Source: Anaeramoeba flamelloides (Eukaryota; Metamonada; Anaeramoebidae). From it: a stretch of DNA of 64,000 nucleotides. Location of the stretch: assembly GCA_027625915.1 (NCBI GenBank), contig JANTQA010000070.1:6763001-6827000 (forward strand). Reading direction: 5' to 3'. Each line of letters begins with the position of its first letter. Position 1 is the first letter of the stretch. A program made the translations under genes and the position numbers. Of the stretch, positions 19,329 through 30,300 are shown one piece after another. The notes beneath the pieces are model-generated. The model was not told the origin of the DNA, made no database searches, and saw only the letters and a list, made by a program, of their open reading frames with translations.

Positions 19329-21587
19329 ATGACTGCAATTCAGCATATCGTAATTTGTAATTTTGATCATGAGGTAGGGAATGTTGTAGAATATTCATAC
19401 CCATCTTTACCAACCTCTTTTAAATACAAAGACGATCTAGCATTTTTATCTTTACCATCGAATTCAAATTTTGAAGGGGTGAATGTGTTGTATTTTACAC
19501 TAGGCAATTATTACTGCATCTCTGCGTTTGGGATGATATCACGAGAGTTTCTGTCTCAAAATGAACAAAACCTTTCAAAAACTACAAGGAATTATGTTCA
19601 AAAGTCTGTTGTTGTCATGACACATTTACCACTTTTCAGTTCGATTGCTGCAAAATTAAAAATTATTGTTGACGCTTGGTTTGAACAGCACACTTTTCAA
19701 GACAGGACACTAATACATGATCTTTATAAAATCTTGAACCAATCTATTTCTCCTCAAAAAAATATACATCCCAAATTCAAAGAGAAGAGTCAAGTCAAAG
19801 AAAAAGAAAAAGAAAAAGAAACAGAAAAAGTCAAAGAAAAAGAAACAAAAAAAGAAACAGAAAAAGAAAAAAAAAAAGAAACAGAAAAAGAAACAGAAAC
19901 AGAAAAAGAAACAAAAAAAGAAAAAGAAAAAGAAACAAAAAAAGAAACAGAAAAAGAAAAAGAAACAGAAAAAAAAAAAGAACAAGAAGAATACGTCTCT
20001 GATATAACTGATCAGCTAATGTTTGAGTTACCTTTAAGAACACTTTGGAAAACACTTTTTGGAAAAAATATATTAATGATCCTAAAGGCAATGCTTTTAG
20101 AAAAAAAGATCCTTTTTTATTCCAAATCTGCAGATGTTGTTTCAGAATGCGTAATAACTTTTATGTCATTATTACCAGATTTTTATCTTTTTCTTTGTCC
20201 GAAAAAGTATTCGAAAATAGTAAAAAGAAATAGATATAAAAAAGTTTTCAAAAAAACCCAAGAAGCCAACAAAAAAAAAAAAAAACAAAAAAAAACCATT
20301 TCAAACCAATTATTAATAGTACCTGAAAATTTTGGCTTCCCTTTACATATTTTGTCCAATGCTATTTACTTTAGCCCATTAATCAATATCTGCCAACTTG
20401 ATGAAATCAAAAAGCAATATGGGGCCTTTATAATTGGCTCAAATAATATATTATTAACTGAAAATAATATTTTAAAAATCGATATGGTAATAAATATTGA
20501 TTCAGGAGCAATTAATATCCATGATCAAAATTTAACAAAAAGTATTAATTGTTCAATTTCTGAAAAAAAATTCCTTCAAGAACTTGATAATATTGTAAAA
20601 AATAATTATAATCAAGGGCAATGGATAGGGTCACATTCTTGGATTAAACAGAATATGTACAAGTATTTTTTTCGTATGGTATTGGATATATCTCGTTTTT
20701 CAAATGTAACCAACTTAAAAAGCAAAACATTAATCAAATTAAATAAATTAAATAATAATAAATTAAATAATAATAATAATAATACCAATACCAATACCAA
20801 TACCAATACCAATACAAATATCAATAATAATAACTTGGTAAAACAAAAAGAACAACAGAACCAAAAACAAAAAAGTGAGAACCAAAGAAAAGAAGGAAAA
20901 AAAATTCAAAAAAAAGCAAAAAAAAAATTAAGAATTGATTTGGAAAAATTATTTTTTTTATGGGACAATCTTGAAAAATATAATGAAAATTTTATTCAGT
21001 CTTGGTCAAAAACCAGAAATTTTCAAAAATGGGTTTTTAAATCCCCTCCAGATTTAAGGAATTTAAATTATTCTTTCAATTTTAAAAATGTTGATATTAT
21101 TGATGATATTGGTGAAAAGATAAGTATATTTGGTAACATTCTGGGGAAAAAAGCCTTAAATATGAAAGATAAAGTTGGTGAAACGTTATCAGAAATTATA
21201 CCAACTGGGAAATTCAATAAAGAACAAGATGAACAAAAAGTTAAAGAATTAAAATTACAAAAACAAAAACAAAAACATACACAATTATTATGTGAAATAG
21301 GTGTTGATCAAGAACTCGCTGAATGGGCTGTCACTGAAACAAAAGGAAAAGATTTTTTCGTTGCATTAGACCGAGTTTTAGATATCGAAATGAAAGAGGA
21401 AGAAGAAAAACGCAAATTAAGGAAAAGGGGGAAATCAAAATTTAATAATAAAAAAGCAAATACAACAAATACTCCAATTCCAAAAAATTTAGGTGGATCT
21501 ACCTGGTCAGAAATAAAATCAAAAGAAAACGATAAACCTAAAAGCAAAACGAAAAAAGAAATAAATATAATTAACAATAAAAAATAA
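19329..21587 (+). CDS. AVL9: AVL9 family protein (DENN-type, late secretory pathway)
   Basis: One uninterrupted frame of 752 residues. I chose ATG 19329; the open frame extends four codons further up but only from a TTG. Residues 1-25 (MTAIQHIVICNFDHEVGNVV...) and the block SVVVMTHLPLFSSIAAKLKI (about 95-115) match the N-terminal longin-like region of AVL9. Further conserved blocks after the repeat (LRTLWKTLFGKNILMILKAM, LLLEKKILFYS-like) belong to the central DENN module. A Lys/Glu/Thr repeat of about 70 residues near 155-225 and an Asn/Thr run near 485-510 are low-complexity insertions that lengthen the protein; human AVL9 is about 650 residues. AVL9 acts in transport from the Golgi to the surface in yeast and animals; its role here is inferred. 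AATAAA-type sequence lies at about 21683. Confidence 0.88.
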   Translation: MTAIQHIVICNFDHEVGNVVEYSYPSLPTSFKYKDDLAFLSLPSNSNFEGVNVLYFTLGNYYCISAFGMISREFLSQNEQNLSKTTRNYVQKSVVVMTHLPLFSSIAAKLKIIVDAWFEQHTFQDRTLIHDLYKILNQSISPQKNIHPKFKEKSQVKEKEKEKETEKVKEKETKKETEKEKKKETEKETETEKETKKEKEKETKKETEKEKETEKKKEQEEYVSDITDQLMFELPLRTLWKTLFGKNILMILKAMLLEKKILFYSKSADVVSECVITFMSLLPDFYLFLCPKKYSKIVKRNRYKKVFKKTQEANKKKKKQKKTISNQLLIVPENFGFPLHILSNAIYFSPLINICQLDEIKKQYGAFIIGSNNILLTENNILKIDMVINIDSGAINIHDQNLTKSINCSISEKKFLQELDNIVKNNYNQGQWIGSHSWIKQNMYKYFFRMVLDISRFSNVTNLKSKTLIKLNKLNNNKLNNNNNNTNTNTNTNTNTNINNNNLVKQKEQQNQKQKSENQRKEGKKIQKKAKKKLRIDLEKLFFLWDNLEKYNENFIQSWSKTRNFQKWVFKSPPDLRNLNYSFNFKNVDIIDDIGEKISIFGNILGKKALNMKDKVGETLSEIIPTGKFNKEQDEQKVKELKLQKQKQKHTQLLCEIGVDQELAEWAVTETKGKDFFVALDRVLDIEMKEEEEKRKLRKRGKSKFNNKKANTTNTPIPKNLGGSTWSEIKSKENDKPKSKTKKEINIINNKK
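19799..19984 (+). repeat. GAAAAA/GAAACA repeat inside AVL9
   Basis: An imperfect hexamer array that stays in frame and encodes alternating Lys and Glu with Thr. Antisense frames over it are shadows. Confidence 0.9.
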
Positions 21588-21867
21588 GGAAATAAATATA
21601 TTATTATCAGCAAATAATGGCGATTATTGTGAACATAAAGGATTTTTCTAGTTATATGCTTAGAGAAATTCACACATTTTAATGAATAAAAAATACACTA
21701 ATTTTCAATTTAATAGGAATAAATATCTCTTTCTTTTTCTTTTTTTTTCTTTTTTTCTTCCTTTTTGAAAATAAAGTTATTTCCTAAAATAAAAATAAAA
21801 CAATAAATAAACAAAAAAGAATTTTTATATTTACATTGCAATTTATTTTGCATTTTTTTGTTTATTT

Positions 21868-22580
21868 TTAAGGGTCTGGTCATTACGGTTAAAATTAATT
21901 TTCTGAAATGGAAAAACAATTGTAATTTTGATGATTACCTAATAACAATCAAAAACTAACCAATCTGTAGAAAGTGATCGATCTCAAAAAATCAACCATC
22001 AAAAACGAGGTAATTTTTAGAAAAAGAGCCAAAGAGAGACACCCAATTTCCAATTCGAATGGTTATGAAATAATAATTTTGAAATCAACAGTGTTGATTT
22101 TGAAGTGTCGATCTTTAGCGCTTTTCGAGATCTCGAAGATTTTGTTTTTTTCAGTTTTTTCATTTTTCTAAATGAGCTATTTTAATCTCAAGAATCTTAC
22201 AAAATTCTTACTCTGTCAAATATAGAGAGTTACAACCTAACCACAAATTAGATTTGTTCAAATTGAATTGATTTTATACTTTTAGAAACCAATTGTTTTT
22301 AAATGGAAGAAATTTAACCTTTTGGAAATTTAAAAAAAAGAAAAAAGTATTTTTTTTTTAAATAAATTTGATTTTTTGGGATTGAGAATACATTTTAAAC
22401 CTTTTTTTTTAAATTTAGTTTTTTGAAATTGGAAATGCTTTTAAACTATTGTTTTTTTGGAATATTGTTTTTTTGGAATTGAGATTCATTTTTATACTTG
22501 TTTTTAAATTTGAATTTTTTGACAATGATATCCTATTATATATATTTTTTTGTTATTTGAATTTTGCAAATCAAAAGAAG
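21868..22580 (+). mobile_element. Family B TTAA element, copy B2 (right end lost)
   Basis: Starts TTAAGGGTCTGGTCATTACG and is co-linear with B1 through CAATTTCCAATTCGAATGGTT, CGAGATCTCGAAGATTTTG and TCTGTCAAATATAGAGAG. After TTGTTATTTGAATTTTGC the similarity fades and no TTAA end is visible. It lies 280 bases after AVL9. Confidence 0.75.
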
Positions 22581-22804
22581 CCACAATATAATTATTCCAT
22601 TATTTATATATTTAATGTTTGGAACCCGGTAAAGTAACTATATATTTTAATTAATTCTCTTTCAAATATCAACTCAATAATTATCAAAATACAAACCCAA
22701 TAAATGATTAGTTTAATTTATTATTTATAAAGCTAATTATAACCCTAAGATATTTCCAATATGATAAAAAATTGGTCAAAATAATTCTCTGATTTAATTG
22801 TTTT

Positions 22805-23115
22805 ATTGTTGAAAAAAAAAAATCAGAATTTGTTTAGCACTTAATATACATTTTAAAAAAAATTTAAGATATTTTTCAACTTTGAACTCTGAATATTGAT
22901 TATTCAATCAAGAAATTTGTCACAAAATGTATCTCTGTCACAAAATTCTATGGTGTTTTTTTTACACATAAAAATATTATTTTTTATTGATTTGAAATCA
23001 ATTTTTTTTCACAAGACCTGAATTTTTTTTTCGAATAATATTTAACAATTAAGCACTAATATTAATTACCTTCAATTACAACATAATTTAATTTAAAGAA
23101 TTAAGATAATTAAAA
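22805..23115. mobile_element. Family R fragment, R2
   Basis: The stretch CAATTACAACATAATTTAAT near 23074 and the flanking AATATTGATTATTCA and CTCTGTCACAAAAT blocks resemble the right half of R1. It is diverged, and the terminal repeat has been replaced by the CA microsatellite. Confidence 0.4.
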
Positions 23116-23116
23116 C

Positions 23117-23118
<2 letters not shown>

Positions 23119-23152
<34 letters not shown>
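23119..23152. repeat. (CA)n microsatellite
   Basis: About seventeen CA units without interruption. Confidence 0.95.
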
Positions 23153-23154
<2 letters not shown>

Positions 23155-23159
23155 AAACA

Positions 23160-24237
23160 CTAAAATGAGGTTCTTCCTTGACAAATTGAATAAGAATTTG
23201 ATTATTCAAAGTAAAATTTTAGTGAAAGAAATTAATAGATTTTTTCTTTATGTTAATTTCTATATAATTATCAACAAAGTAAAAACTGAGTTTTGGATTA
23301 AAAACTAAACCCGTTTCCAGTCAAAAGGCCCAGTTATAGAGAGTGAATTACACATGTTCAAAGAGTTTTAAAGATTAATTAGAAGTAAAAATTTATTTTG
23401 GAAATTCCAAAATTGAAATCACATTTTCCTTTTTTATTGTTTTTGTATTCAATTTTTTCTGATTTTGTTTGGATCCTAATTCATTTTCAAATTTTTTATT
23501 ATTGCAAGATCGATAGTCACTTGGTAAAAACATATTATTCTAATGTTATTGATAAAGTAGTAATGATTGTAGAGAAATCATTTTGATTTCTATTGGAATT
23601 TTATTTGATCATCAATGGAAGATCAAAATGTGCTTCTTGTTTTTCTCAATCAAACGCCCACAGAATTTAAGTTTTTCTATTTTTTTTAAGTAAATCAATA
23701 GATTGATTTATTAGTTTTATTTCTTACGGATATCAACTATTCTTTGATTTTTATTATTCTACTTATTTCTTATTAAATCTTCAAAGGTCAATTTATAAAA
23801 AATATTTGATATTTGAAAAAAATTTTTTATTTTGGATACCCCCCTTTGACTGATACAAAGTTTATATCAAAAGTAAGAAATTTATCGATCAAGTTTTTAT
23901 TGTTATTCAATAACACCTGGAAACAAATAATCAATCAATAATTCAGAGTAAAAATTATTTACTAGGAATAAACAAAGCACGAACAAGCTAAATCAAAGAA
24001 AAATAAACTAAAAAACAAAAAAAAAAATAAAAATTTATTTGAATTTGTAAATATAATAATTTTATTTTTTATTTATGGAAATATTTTTAAAATTTTTTCT
24101 AGTAGAAGTAATTTAATTCAATAGAATTATAACATTCGGTTAAATAAATTTTTTAATAACTAATTTTGCAAAAAATTGAATTTTTTATTATTTGATCAAA
24201 AGTGTTTTTATGAAACAATTTCTATTGTAATATAATT
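23160..24237. other. Intergenic, nothing recognised
   Basis: A/T-rich sequence between the R2 fragment and the 3' end of TM9SF. The frame at 23398-23586 has background composition. No gene supported. Confidence 0.4.
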
Positions 24238-24270
24238 ACACACACACATACACGCACACACACACACACC
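24238..24270. repeat. (CA)n-like microsatellite
   Basis: CACACACATACACGCACACA and further CA units, just downstream of the TM9SF stop codon. Confidence 0.9.
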
Positions 24271-24315
24271 CATCAATAGAAAGATATTGTTATATTTTCA
24301 AGTATTGTTATTGTT

Positions 24316-27300
24316 TTAATCAATTTTAAGATTTTTATATATTTGAATAATAAAAATCCTAGAAGATATTAAGCCAATTGAACCACAGATCAATCCAAAG
24401 AAAATGCAAAACACAGTCATATATCCGAAATAAAAGGATGTTTGGAAAAAACCTGACATTGCTGTACGAGTGAAGAAGTAAAAAAAGGAATATAACCATA
24501 CATATAATGATGTTGAAGCCGAAGATAAGAAAGCCATCCATTGCCATTTATAGTCACCAGAATTTAAAAAGATATAAATGATCACCACTGAAACTGAAGA
24601 AATAACAATAACTAAGATCACTAAAACAAGAAAGATGAATCCAAATAAATAATGAAATTTAAAATTCCAAAAGGAGGTCATTAAGAAATAAAGTTCAATT
24701 AAAATTGATAAAAATGGTAAAAATCCACCACAAAGCTGCAAAAACCATGACTGCAAATACCACCGTTTTGTTGGGATTGGCTTTGGGTTAGTTTTTGATA
24801 TGATTCTAAGTTTTGAAGTATCAAAAATGTTCCAATTTCTTCCAAAAAAATTCCCAACAACTGTTAAAGGAACACATAGAAATAGCCAAAGTAAAACTAA
24901 TATAACCATCGCTCTAAATGGCACCATTGACGTTGTTTTATTAAAAGTTGAAACCAGATTGAGGAAAAAAATTATAATGAAATATGTTACTGGTTGAAAT
25001 AAAATAGTAATTGCTAAAGTTTTTTTCCATTCAGTTGCTATTTATAATGTGAAAATATTAGATATTGTGTGATAGAAAGATTTATAAAATTATATTTTAA
25101 TTTTGATCTCAAAAAATAATCATTATTTGGTCTTTTTTAAAAGACAATTCAATTTATTAATTACGAATTAAACTAAAATTTAAAATTTTCTTTTTTATAC
25201 TTGTTACTCTTCAAATTCCCTTTTTTTTTCAAGTTTTTTGAGTTTAGTTGTTTTTGTTTTTTTTAAGTGCTTGGAGGAGATACAAGTAATAAAAAATCAT
25301 TATAAGAATTTAAAAACTTGTTCATTATTAGATCTTAAACTTACTAACTTGATCAGATCTTAAATGAATTGAACTGGATTATACCAAACTTAATTGAACC
25401 AAACCAAACTGAGCAAACCAAACCGAACTGGGCAATATAAGCTATTTCTAAAAAAGCAGGGCAAATTTATTTTAAAATATCTTTATTAAGGGTCTAGCCA
25501 TTTACCGTGAATGTACTCCATACTCAAGTGGTTACCTGAGACCTAAAAAGGATATTGTGAAATAGCCCTTCTTTTGGTTGACAAAATTCAAATAACACAA
25601 AAAAAAATTACATTGGATCTCTTTGAAAAAAAATTCAACAAAGAAAAATAAGTTTAAAAAGAGTTCCCAAGTTCAAAAAATCAAAATTTAAAAAAAAAAA
25701 ATTCATCTTTTCTCATTTTCTATTTCCAAATGGTTAAATTTCTTTAATTTAAAACAAATTGCTTTCTTGAAGTTCGCAATCGATTTAATTTGATTTAATC
25801 CGATTTGTGGTTATTTAGTAACCCTCTAAATTTGACCAAGTAAGAATTATGTACTATTCTTACGATAAAAATAACTCATTTGAGAAAGGAAAAAAAAGAA
25901 AAAAAAAATATCCCGAGATCTCAAAAAGCTCCAATGAGAACGACACTTCAAAACTGAACATTATTATTTTCAAAATTGTATATTCTAACCATTATAATTG
26001 GAAATTGAGTGTCGCTCTTTGGCGCTTTTTTCTAAAAAAGTCCTCATCTTTAGTTGTTGATTTTTGGAGATCGATCATACATCATAGGTTGGCTGGTTTT
26101 TGATTGGTGTTAGGTCCTCATAAAAATTACTAAAAAGTTTTTTTCCATTTCAGAAAATTAAATTTCACCGTAATGAATCGACGGTTAAATTCAATTTTAG
26201 AAAAATTATTTAAATCTCCAAAATAGTTATTAATAATTTTTTGATTTTAAATAATAATTTAATTTGTTGGTATAGCATTTACTTCAATAAAAAATATCAA
26301 AGTTTCTGATCTAATTTTAAATGATATTTTTTAAGGTGTGAAAATTGGAGTTTATTTTTTTCATTTTGATCGATAAAATTTGTTTCCCTAAGAGATCTAA
26401 TCTAGATAAAATTTTCAATAGAACGAAAAAATTATAACTTTTAATTATTATTGTTTCAAAAATGATTTTTATCCATGGTCATATTTTTTTTTTTTTTATT
26501 GAAATTTGCTATGATTGTTTTCTTCAAACAAAGTGTTTTATTTTTTTTTCGTTTTTTAGGAATATTTTGATTAACATATTTTGAAATAAATCCAATAGGT
26601 TTTGATTTAATCGGTATTAATATTCTTCTTAATTTGATAACATTAGTTAAAGAATAAAATCACTAACGAAGAAGTAAATTATATAAAATTTATCAAAAAA
26701 TGCAACAATTTTTTAGAAATACCTTAGACATTTTTTTAGAATAAGACTAGTTGGAACTTGGACTGGACCAATGCTGCCGAGGCCGTTGTATTGTACTGGG
26801 ATTTTGCGAAAACAAGATTTGAGAAACTTTCAAAAAAAAAAAAAATAAAAAAAGCAAACCAAAACTAAAAACGAAGATAAAAAAAAAGATAAAAAAAAAA
26901 AAAAAAAAAATACAAAAAAATATTTCTGAAAATAAATTCCTATTCTTAGAAACCAACGCTTTATAGATGTGTATTATCTATAAAGTTCTAATTTAAAAAC
27001 ATTATAAAGTAAAACATTTCATTTTATCTCTAGTTGGTCAAATATTTTGATCTCTTTATTAAAATAGTAAAATCTATGATTTTAAATGTAAATTTCTTTT
27101 TAGAAATTTCAGTTTTTTTGGCATCTAGAGTGTATTCCACACTTCTTACTTAGTAACAAACAATAAAATCCATTTTTTTCAGAACTTCTAAAAAATGGTT
27201 AAAAGGATCAGAATAATACAGTTTCATTCAATTTGAAAAAAATTGTTTTAAAGTAGTTAAAAAAATACCGGAAATGAAAATAATACCGGACAAGATTTTT

Positions 27301-30300
27301 AATTGTGAATAAAAGTAAAATTGTAGTTTAATTTCTTTTATTTAAAATCAAATCCTTTTTTTTAAGAATCAAACTTTTTTAATTATAACTCCACCCACTT
27401 ATTAGAATGATGATTAATTAAATTAAACTTTTTCAAAACATCATTCAATCAATCAAAAAACAAGAATAAAAATTATCATTTTCCAAACTCTAGTAAACCT
27501 CTATAAAACCCTATTGTTTTGTCAAAAAAAGTTGATCTACTTCGGCTATCAAATAATTACTTGAGTATTCTATAGACACCCTACTTTAATGGACTTTAGG
27601 TAGGTTTATTACTTATGATCATAAAAAAATTGGTTTATTTATAAAAAGGATTTGATTGGAAATTTTTGCAATTACACAACACTTTTCCTTATATTCACAA
27701 TTAAAAATCTTGTTCGAGGATTATTTTCAGGTCAGGTATTTTTTTCCCTACTATATGTAAAATTTGCAAATATTTTGATCTTTTTTTGTTTTCTGTTTTC
27801 ATTTTGTTTTTCCAATTCAGTAATAGTTTACCAGAGAGAGAAAAAATATCCCGAATGATTAGTATTACTAGGTTAAAATTGAGTTCTTTTAAACAGAAGA
27901 AACGTAAATAAAATTATTTGATTAGTGTCTAACCTTTGATAGAGATCAATAATTCTTTATGAAAATTTCAACAGATTTAGCTTAGGAATTTTTTTGTTAT
28001 TCCCTCTCTCCAAAATTTTGGCATAGTATTAATTTATTTTGATTGATTTATTTTTTGTTTTGTGAATTATAAATAATAATTGTTAATATTTCAATTAGCC
28101 AGTAGTTCTAATTTGGTATATCTTGAGGAATTTATTTAATAAGAGATTTATTTTGTAAAACAATTGAATTTTGGTTTGTTAAAATTTTTTAATTTGAGTT
28201 TAGTTAATAATTAAATGATTATTATTAATATTGTCCTATTTAATAATTTTAAATAATTTTTAATTGTATTTATTTTTTATATCCAATAAAAAAGAATTTT
28301 TTGATGTGGTGATAATTTGATAGTATTATCACAAAGTAAAACAAAATACTTTTTGAAAAAAAACATTTTTTTGTAAAATATTCAAAAGTATATTTTGATT
28401 TAAAAATAATTAAATGTTATTTTCTATGCTCGTTACAATTTACTTTAAAATTTATGTTCACAGTAATTAAATGGTATAACAAACCAATACAATCACAATA
28501 AGAATATATGATGTAACCTTTGAAGTTATTTGTATAAATTTATTAATTGTTTTTATTGGCAAATATCAAAAAAAAAAAAAAAGTTAAAATCCTAAAATTG
28601 TAATTTTTTTTTCAATCAATAATTTTGAAAAGCAATAATCATTAAAGTAACATTTTTTCGTTTTTTTTTGATATTACACTTTTAATAAAAATAAAAATTC
28701 CAATCAACTGATTATATTTTCATTTTCATATCCTAATAATATTATGTACATTTTTTATTGTACCAATATGTTATTTTCCTATATATTTTTTTCTTTAAAA
28801 AATATATATATTCTTGATCAAAAAATGCACAAGAATACAAAATTTTTTATTTTATTTTGAGAACGATAGGAAAGTGCTAAGAGATGATAAATTTTAACAA
28901 AAAAAAAAATTAGTAATATGTTCTAATCCAAAATCATGATTTTGTTTGTATGTATTTCAACCAAAAAATATGAAAGAGAAAGAATTAAATTGGATTTAAG
29001 GTTATAAGGATTGAGTAATTATCGTTTTCTTGGAATTAATTTTCATATATTTACTCAAAAGTGAATATCAAAAGAATTCAAAAAAAAAAAATTAAAAAAA
29101 AAAAAAAATTACCTCGATTATAAGCATAATATGCGCTTGAAATATAACCCGAAACTGGGCTACTGACTATAAAAACGCCAATAATAATATTTGCTGAAGA
29201 ACCTCTATGTTGATAAAATTGTCCAATTAAATTGATTATAATAAATAAAATGATTATTACCAAATTTTGTATCCCTATACCAAAAAGTGATGCAAGAAAG
29301 GTTAATTGTGATGGTATTCGATGTATTTCACCAGAAAGTTGCTTCCAACCTGTTTCATCAATAAATTCAGTATCAAAACCATTTTCAAAAATATTTTCAT
29401 AATCATACATATCTTGTGTGAATTTTGCATAATCTTTTTTTAATATATTTGATAAAATTATGAACACAATTACAACAATAATAAGAACCATTACAAAACT
29501 ATTTACTAAAGAAAACCTATAAGTTTAAATTAATAATAAATTTAAATTAAGATTGAATAATAATAAAAAATTAATTAATTAATTCATTCATTCATTTATT
29601 TTTTTTTTTAATATTTATTTGGTTTTAATTTGCAAATTTAGCCATAAAAAGAATGTAATAAGCTTGAAAAAAATTATAAATAAATAGTAAATCTAAATTT
29701 TTTATTTGAAATTGAGGATTAAACTAAATAAATCCAATTCAAAAAAACAAAAAAAAATATTTTTAATTTCTGTTGATTTGGTAGATCATGTTATTTGTAA
29801 ATTAGTTTATAATATTAAATAATTTTTACGTTTCCTACAACCAAAATAATAATAAAAGTAACAAATTATGAAAACAAAAGCTGAAATTTTCCTTATATCT
29901 TTTGATCTTGTTGATAAAAGCTGATCATGACTTAATTGAAAACAAAAACAGAAATTATAACAATTAGATATCTTCTGTTATTAATCAATAAAACCCCCAC
30001 TTTAAAGGTTAGTGTGAATTTCACAACTCGAAACTAAATATCATAAATTAAATACTTTTAATATCTTTAAAATAATAATATTCATCATTTTAGAGATTTT
30101 ATATGATTTTGTTTAACAACACAGTTCTTTTTATCTTTAAAAATATCGAAAAATTCAAAATAAGTTGAAATTTATAAATCAAAACAAAGTCTTATTATCA
30201 TTTTTCAATAATTAAATTATTATTGAGTTATTGATTTATAATGGGGGGGGTACATAGAGTCCTGGGAAGTATTATAGAAAGATATACACTCAAAGGCACT

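Noticed and set aside
19710-20091. Minus-strand frames rich in Phe/Leu opposite AVL9
   Set aside because: They are the complement of the Lys/Glu repeat in AVL9 and have no independent support.
23119-24270. CA repeats as a CRISPR-like or regulatory array
   Set aside because: Simple dinucleotide microsatellites without spacers; the organism is eukaryotic.
26747-26956. 69-codon minus frame in TM9SF intron 2 with SQNPSTIQRPRQHWSS
   Set aside because: The end near 26750-26810 is oddly GC-rich, but most of the frame is poly-Phe and no family or splice partner is visible.
29078-29112. Extension of TM9SF exon 2 past the GTAATT donor
   Set aside because: Reading through gives only Asn and Phe from an A-run, while splicing to 25037 restores the conserved ATEWKK sequence.
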